A stretch of 64,000 bases of DNA from Nomia melanderi (Eukaryota > Arthropoda > Insecta > Hymenoptera > Halictidae): the NCBI RefSeq assembly GCF_051020985.1, contig NC_135001.1, positions 18,903,896 through 18,967,895 of the forward strand, given 5' to 3'. The position numbers were made by a program, and so were the translations under genes. This document shows positions 58,537 to 64,000 of this stretch, piece after piece. The number at the start of each line of letters is the position of its first letter. Position 1 is the first letter of the stretch. The notes below the pieces were generated by a model. That model saw only the letters and a program-made list of their open reading frames with translations, was not told the DNA's origin and searched no databases.

Positions 58537-59384
58537 TATTATTCAGGAGAACAGAAAAAGCAAGAAGGATATCTCGCTACATGTTGTATTCGTACTTCGA
58601 TTGGTCACGTGTGACCGAATTGGCGAATAAATTAGAATGAAAAACGATAAAAGATGAAAGACCAATCAGACCCATTCGTTTCAGGGTCCTCCTCCCGAGC
58701 CACGCCGAGTATCTAGGATATTAAATTTGAGGAAATTTCGTCGGGGCCCGGTGCATCTGCTATTAACGTACGCTAATGCGGCGCGACTCTGAGCAAACGC
58801 TGCGACGGTTCAGCGGCGCGGGGGCAGCGCAACTGGGATTTCCGTGGAAACCGGCGAGGGCGCAGCGTTGACGCGCGCGGGACCGTTCCTGATATCACGT
58901 CCGCAGACAAACAGTGGCTGTAAAACTGATTACGGGCCCCGGACTAAATTGGATTCCCCGACACCGGCCAGGGTTGCCTGGCCTATATTTACAGACACCG
59001 TGAGTGACGACGGGAGAACTCGAGAACCGGGGCAAATTCGTTCCCGTAAATAATGTCGGCCCCGCGTAACGAGTCCGCCGGCGAGTGAAAATTCGAGCCC
59101 TCGAAGTCGAACCGGGACGAGATTAACGTTCAATTTAGGGAAATCCGGCTCGCGGCTGCGGCGAACGTTAATCTCTTCGAGACCGGAGTTTTTTCAAGGA
59201 CAGTCCTCAGGAGTCGAGATTCGAAATGATTATTTCCACCGTTACCGTTCACTTCTTGCAATCCCGACGATCGATTTAATGCAGGTTTCAACTCACGCCA
59301 CCTTCTCGCTGGAAATATTAGCGTTCTCTGATGAGATATGGACTGAATTTTCCGAAACTAGCTCGAAAGAGTAATTACAAACTA
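58537..59384. other. no feature seen
   Basis: Moderate to CpG-rich unique DNA. Frames of at most 69 codons, opposed on both strands. Nothing identified. Confidence 0.5.
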
Positions 59385-59508
59385 AGGGACCACACTATTT
59401 CATGTCAGTGTTTCACATACTGACGCATTATACAGAGCTTAACATTAAATATCGAACTTCTAAATTCTACTGCATCAAGCGGAGAGCGCGATATCGAGTG
59501 CAAAGGGT
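59385..59508 (+). mobile_element. TTAA MITE, family I, right-end fragment
   Basis: It aligns with the last 135 bp of 38213-38451 (AGGGAACCAGACTA.TTT, TGACGCATTA or TGATGCATTA, CATTAAATAT or TACTAAATAT, CTGCRTC). Its right end on the reverse strand is AACCCTTTGCACTCGA, with the TTAA changed to GCAA. The left half is absent. Confidence 0.65.
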
Positions 59509-60344
59509 TGCACAGGTTTTATTTCTACTACTAGCTAGTAAAATAAGCTAGTTTTCCACTAACTGATAGAAATTCATGATAATCACATACACGACGTAGA
59601 ATCAGTCTTTTCAGCTCTCCATTATACATCTAGTGCACGAGTCATTTTGAACGAGTTAATCGTCTACTAGAAACTTAATTACAATCGCAGGATTTTTTCC
59701 CGTCACGCGCGAGTTGTTAAAATATTACGGGCCACCACCGAACCCGGCGCGCGCCGTTCGAGCGAACGGGATTTAATGAATCCGCCGAAAGCTACCTCAT
59801 TACCGGGGAAGACGTTCCCGGTTACAAGACCGGCACGAAAACACGCCGCAGCCCGCTGCCGGCGGTTACGAGAGGCTTTTTAATTAAATCGCGTCACCGT
59901 GTACACCTCTTCCCCGCGATCCGAACTCGCGACACGTTACGTTCGTTAGCGGCCTTTTATTTTTCCCGCGGTACGCCTCATCGATTGCCCGCGATTTACT
60001 TTACACTCGAAGGGAGTCTTCTAACCGGGTTTCTCGAATGTAATTAAATCATCCGACGGAGGAAGTCGGTCCTTAGGTCCTCTGTGTGCCGGAGATCCGC
60101 GGTATCAGTGGGGTTTATGTTCCGCGAGCGGTTCTTTCCTCTTATGTTTTATTTCCTTTGGGCGGTACTCACGAGGAAACGCGGGGAACTTTGAAGATGG
60201 TATCAACTCGGTGAAATTTAGTCGATTTCGTCGCTATCGATGCGACAGCTACGTTGGAAATTTTCCTTCGTTGCTTTATTACCTTTTCCCGGCGAATAAA
60301 TTAATGAGAAATGAAACTCGAAGGTTGAATATTGAAATGAGAGG
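59509..60344. other. no feature; possible stray TTAA end
   Basis: CACGAGTCATTTTGAACGAG then TTAA (59637-59660) has the palindrome-plus-TTAA shape of the MITE ends, but no second end was found. 59690-60200 is CpG-rich without long frames. Nothing else. Confidence 0.4.
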
Positions 60345-60648
60345 ATAATATTTTATACCGTATTCCACGTAGTGTTTTCCAAGAAATTGTTTTCTCTTTG
60401 TTAACCATGAATCTGTTTCCAGTAAATGCGATTCACGAGCCACAAGAAAATCGCAGGACAACAGTTCACGAAGACCGTCCGACACACATCGGAAAAATAA
60501 TATTTTATACCGTATTTCAAGTAGTGTTTTCCCAGAAACTGTTCTCCCATTTTTGTTAGCCACGAATCTGTTTCCATTAAACGCGATTCACGAGCTACAA
60601 GAAAATCGCAGGACAACAGTTCACAAAGGCCAACACATATTGGAAGAG
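60345..60648 (-). repeat. tandem duplication, 152-bp unit, coding-like on minus
   Basis: Two adjacent copies (60345-60496 and 60497-60648) of about 85-90% identity. On the minus strand each copy is open in the same unit-relative frame and encodes CDFLVARES, then ETDSWLTK, QFLGKHY and YGIKYY. Of the single-base differences between copies I count six synonymous and four amino-acid-changing, plus one in-frame codon gain or loss, which leans towards past coding constraint. The 152-bp period is not a multiple of three, so the copies are out of frame with each other. Tandem exons or a decayed gene are possible. No family recognised. Confidence 0.7.
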
Positions 60649-62482
60649 AAGCTCGGGTACGATAGCGTTAGCCGTGATCGTCTCTCGTCAATCTGGCGGG
60701 ATCAAACAACTTCGTCGCTCGAATCCGATGTCTTTGAGCCTGTTTTGATTGATACGCTCCTATCAATCAAAGGCAATTTACCGAGGCAGGATCGTCCTTT
60801 TCACCGAATCTAGACCCTCCGCCTCTCGGTATCAGCGTCGATGGCTTCCGTTTGGCGATCTTCCAGGAAGACAATGCGTTTACGCCTCTCCGAACTATCA
60901 ATCGGTCCACCACGAACCATTACCTTCCGTTTTTCGTGATCGTCCCCCGCGTGGCATGATAATTTCGCGAACCGCCCGTAAAACGGACCGTGTAAAAGCC
61001 CTTAGCGCCGTCACGGGCCCCGAACGCTTTCGGGTTATTCCACGTCGCCATTTAAAACACCACGTACCGCGCTGAAATTTATGTCCCGCCAGATTACCAT
61101 CGATCACGCGGACAAACTCTGCCCGCCGAATCCTCGAACGTCTTTCCCTGCTCGTAAAAACCCCTTCGACCGAAAATAAAAGCTACGCCCGCCGATAACG
61201 TGCTCGCCCCTCTTCCTTCGCGCCGGCAGAAATCCCTTTGTCCTCGCCGGCTGGCCCGTCTCGCCTAAAAAATTCCGACTCACGAGCGAAATTGAGAGCA
61301 CATCGTCGTGGCTCCCCCGTGCGGAACGCCCCGCGTACGATTTCAATCGTCGGTCGAGGGAGGAATGATATTCGGTCGAGCGGTGCCCCTTTCCGTGACG
61401 TCATCGGATTTTTTAATCTACACTTACCCTAAACGATTCGGTATTCCTTTCTATTGTCGGTAATGCTTTTAGTGGGTTATTTCTTTTAAATACTTTACAT
61501 CTATTTATAAATAAATGTCTAAGATTTTATTCTTAATATGTATTCTTAGTAATTAAGTATCTTATAGCATCCACTTTGTAACTTCTGTTATTTAACAATG
61601 GTAAATTTATCGTGAGTGATGGGGTAGATATTAGTCGATAAATTGTATGGTAATTCTTTCATCATTTTATAGTTATTAATAGCTGAGAAGTGCAGAGAAA
61701 ATAAAAATTCTGTATATATTGGGTGCGCCATACATTCGATCCATATAATTTATGGGATGGATACAATATAGGTGAAAATATATTACTTTCAACGTTTTTT
61801 CACCGTCCTCCCCACGATTTATTCCTCGCAATCGACATAATTACACCATAAAACGTGTCCTCGGAGCAATAAACTGCCGCTGGAAGCGCTTCGTTCCAAA
61901 GAAACACGAACACGTGCTAATTCCCGCACGGGGAAGCACACAAGTATGTGTGAAAATGGATCCAGCTCCATCGGCTGACGTTTAATTTCAGATACGGGAT
62001 CCACTTTAGATAATCATGGCGAGCAACACACTGGTCAAGGCAACGCTGCGTCGGGACGTTACGTCGGTATCAGGTAAATACTTTCGCGCGGTATTTCCTC
62101 GGTGTCAGCCGATCCCACTCGGCTGTATGAATTTATGCGTCGGTAGATTATCTTAGCAGCGAATTCGCGCAGGAGAGACGCGGAGAACTCGTGCCGAGGG
62201 AAGAATTTATTTTCCGACTAGATAGTAGACGACAGCGGTGAGGCGAAGCGTATTGTGGATGGATTCGAATTTGCCTGGACGATTTTGAATATTCTTTCAG
62301 CAATTCGAATGAAAATATCAATAATTCTAAGTAAATTTTAAATGAATACTTCTGATTCATCTAGTTCTATATAATCCATTACATTATTCAAGATATCTTA
62401 TACCATAAGTTTTGTACTCCTATAAATAATATTTCTTGTGAACAAAATTTGAAAATTTAAACTGATTTCTCACAAGTTGAAT
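60649..62482. other. no feature seen
   Basis: CpG-rich at 60740-61430, with frames to 108 codons, overlapped on both strands and unrecognised. 61440-61800 is AT-rich. 61800-62240 is moderate. 62280-62480 is AT-rich. No repeat ends. Confidence 0.45.
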
Positions 62483-62789
62483 TTAAAACCCTCTATAGGC
62501 CGAATTTTTCTTCGTGATTATAATCAAATTTATGTAGTGCAAAATTAATAAATATCCACATATGAATACGAATTAACAATGCATTCAATAGTTTCAATAA
62601 TTCCATCAAATATATTTTGTAACCTTCAAGTTACAATGACGTTAAACTTCCACGTCTGGGCATATAAAAGTTTAAGTTAACTCATTACTTAATTTCATTC
62701 ACCACTTTGAGTGCAAAATGAAATAAATCAACGAGATGCCGATATACTGATATGTGACTTCAAAGTTACACGGGCCTACGGAGGGTTAA
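62483..62789 (-). mobile_element. TTAA-flanked MITE, family J
   Basis: On the minus strand it begins TTAACCCTCCGTAGGCCC, followed by a palindrome-like GTGTAACTTTGAAGTCACAT. The other end, on the plus strand, reads TTAAAACCCTCTATAGGCC, an inverse with two extra bases. A second weak palindrome, GTAAC-CTTCAA-GTTAC, lies at 62620-62635. 307 bp, AT-rich, non-coding, single copy here. Confidence 0.7.
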
Positions 62790-63726
62790 TTATGCACAGG
62801 GATCCATCGATGAGGAAGCGAGGGAATATGTGAAAAATTACAAAAAATCCGCGAAACTATGACTAGACACGATGATTCGCATATCGGCTGGGCTAGATCG
62901 GTTTTGTAATTGCGAGCTGATACACGAACGCGGCTCGATACGGTTATCGGTATCGAACGACACCGGATCGATGATCGGTTATTTAATTAACGGCTAAGCC
63001 CGGCCGAGCGTTATGAGATTTTAATTATACCCGGCCGGAAACGCAGTGGCTTGAGCGATTCCTGGGGGATACCCGATAATTCGCGGCGAGGCCCTGTCCC
63101 GGCGAATGTATTTAAATAAAAATTGACGACATCCTCGCGGAATCGCGTTATTGATGGCCCGGCCGCGTGGAACTTAGCGACGGATGTCTGCCGGGTATTG
63201 TGCGGTCGAAGCATGAAAAATTGCGCTGACGGGCCCCGCGAAAGCCGGCGCAGGCGAGACACCGCTTTTATCGCGAGAAATTCAAAACAGCCCGTGAGAC
63301 ATTAGCGAAAAAACACGCCTGCCAAACCTGTTCGCGTCTATGGGAATTTAATGTTCCTTCGACGACGTTCGTTTGAAGATGGAATAGTATCTGGTAATAC
63401 CCTTTCAGGTATAGAGTAGACCGAGCTGAATTCTATGGTTTTCTGTTTGACAGTAAGGAAATGAAAATCCTTGAACATTAATAATAGAGAGTGAGGAAGA
63501 ATTTTGGAATTTTTCCGTTGCAAATAAGAAACGGGAAATATAATCTTTATTATTTCAATCAGATTCGCCTAGGTTCGCCCTATTCTGCTTCTAGACATTA
63601 TTGATATCCACAAATGAAGTATTTGTAAAACAATCTAAAATTTGATAAATGAAATCGTGAGTTTAAGTATAGCGATACTGTAGAACCTGGATGAACCGAG
63701 TCGCAATTTTTCGCAATCTAGACGGT
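62790..63726. other. no feature seen
   Basis: Moderate to CpG-rich (62880-63310), then AT-rich. Short opposed frames only (83 codons minus, 60 codons plus over the same DNA). Few stretches of low complexity. Confidence 0.45.
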
Positions 63727-63973
63727 TTAATCCTTAGCAATCCTATGTCGTGTCAGACTCGACATTCTGTTTTATTTTTTACCTCTACCTGTTTTAACAA
63801 TTTTTTCTATATATATTTGTGGTATCACAATTGTACCATTTAAAGGTAACATTTCAATGACTCCGAAATATTCTTGAATAAATAAATAGAGCGTCGTATT
63901 AAGCTGTAATTGAATGAACTAACGTGAACCTCAAAGTGAGAAACGAAAAGCACTTCGGACCGCAAAGGGTTAA
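63727..63973 (+). mobile_element. TTAA-flanked MITE, family H, full-length copy
   Basis: The left end is TTAATCCTTAGCAATCC. The right end on the reverse strand is TTAACCCTTTGCGGTCC, with TTAA intact at both ends. Near the left end a near-palindrome, GTCGTGTCAGACTCGAC, is followed by ATTCTGTTTTATT. It matches 25951-26128, which lacks about 50 bp of the right half. 247 bp, non-coding. Confidence 0.85.
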
Positions 63974-64000
63974 AGTCTCAGAATATAGATGAATTTTACA
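63974..64000. other. window end
   Basis: 27 bp of unique sequence after the last transposon end. Confidence 0.5.

Noticed and set aside
59637..59660. Palindrome plus TTAA as a further TTAA element
   Set aside because: No second end could be found within 600 bp upstream, so it is left as a possible fragment.

Overview
This is a eukaryotic, almost certainly insect, stretch without one convincing intact gene. It alternates AT-rich segments with GC-richer, CpG-rich segments. Open frames are short, no frame carries a domain I recognise, and the few long ones lie in GC-rich DNA where stop codons are rare on both strands. The many short non-autonomous transposons, the CpG richness of the moderate-GC blocks and a BEL/Pao-like LTR end suggest a hymenopteran, perhaps a bee. 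That assignment is inference and I hold it loosely. The window could be intergenic DNA or the inside of very large introns.

What can be supported is a dense record of small mobile elements. The main theme is a set of about 22 elements of roughly 170-560 bp, in about 13 sequence families. Nearly all begin and end with TTAA and have short terminal inverted repeats such as TTAACACTAGAACTACCG or TTAACCCCTTGCCTTAC. TTAA duplication is the hallmark of piggyBac-type integration. No transposase is present, so they would depend on one elsewhere. At three places one element sits inside another (42.1, 50.5 and 53.8 kb). At two places neighbouring elements share a single TTAA (19.66 and 54.12 kb). At 53.8 kb a paralogue 120 bp downstream of the filled copy acts as an unfilled reference site and shows TTAA as the target. 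Many families carry a short palindrome just inside one end.

Layout: 0-7 kb holds a 75-bp-arm foldback (2.4 kb), an unresolved protein-like patch (4.7-5.1 kb) and a small inverted-repeat element (5.1 kb). 7.3-8.7 kb holds three TTAA elements. 13.2-13.8 kb is strongly GC/purine-rich. 14.7-19.9 kb holds a 188-bp tandem duplication and five more TTAA elements. 19.9-21 kb holds a BEL-like LTR end in reverse orientation with a 26-bp minisatellite. 21.85-22.45 kb is a possible hAT-like element carrying another repeat. 25-32 kb holds two TTAA elements, a duplicated ATGGCGC palindrome and a 32-bp minisatellite. 32.6 and 37.7 kb hold an old dispersed repeat pair. 39.1 and 48.4 kb hold a 540-bp repeat in opposite orientations. 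42-43, 45, 50.5-51 and 53.7-54.3 kb hold TTAA elements. 58.2 kb is a long imperfect hairpin. 60.35-60.65 kb is a 152-bp tandem duplication whose two copies differ in a partly coding-like way. 62.5-64 kb holds two more TTAA elements. The remaining blocks are described as featureless where I saw nothing.
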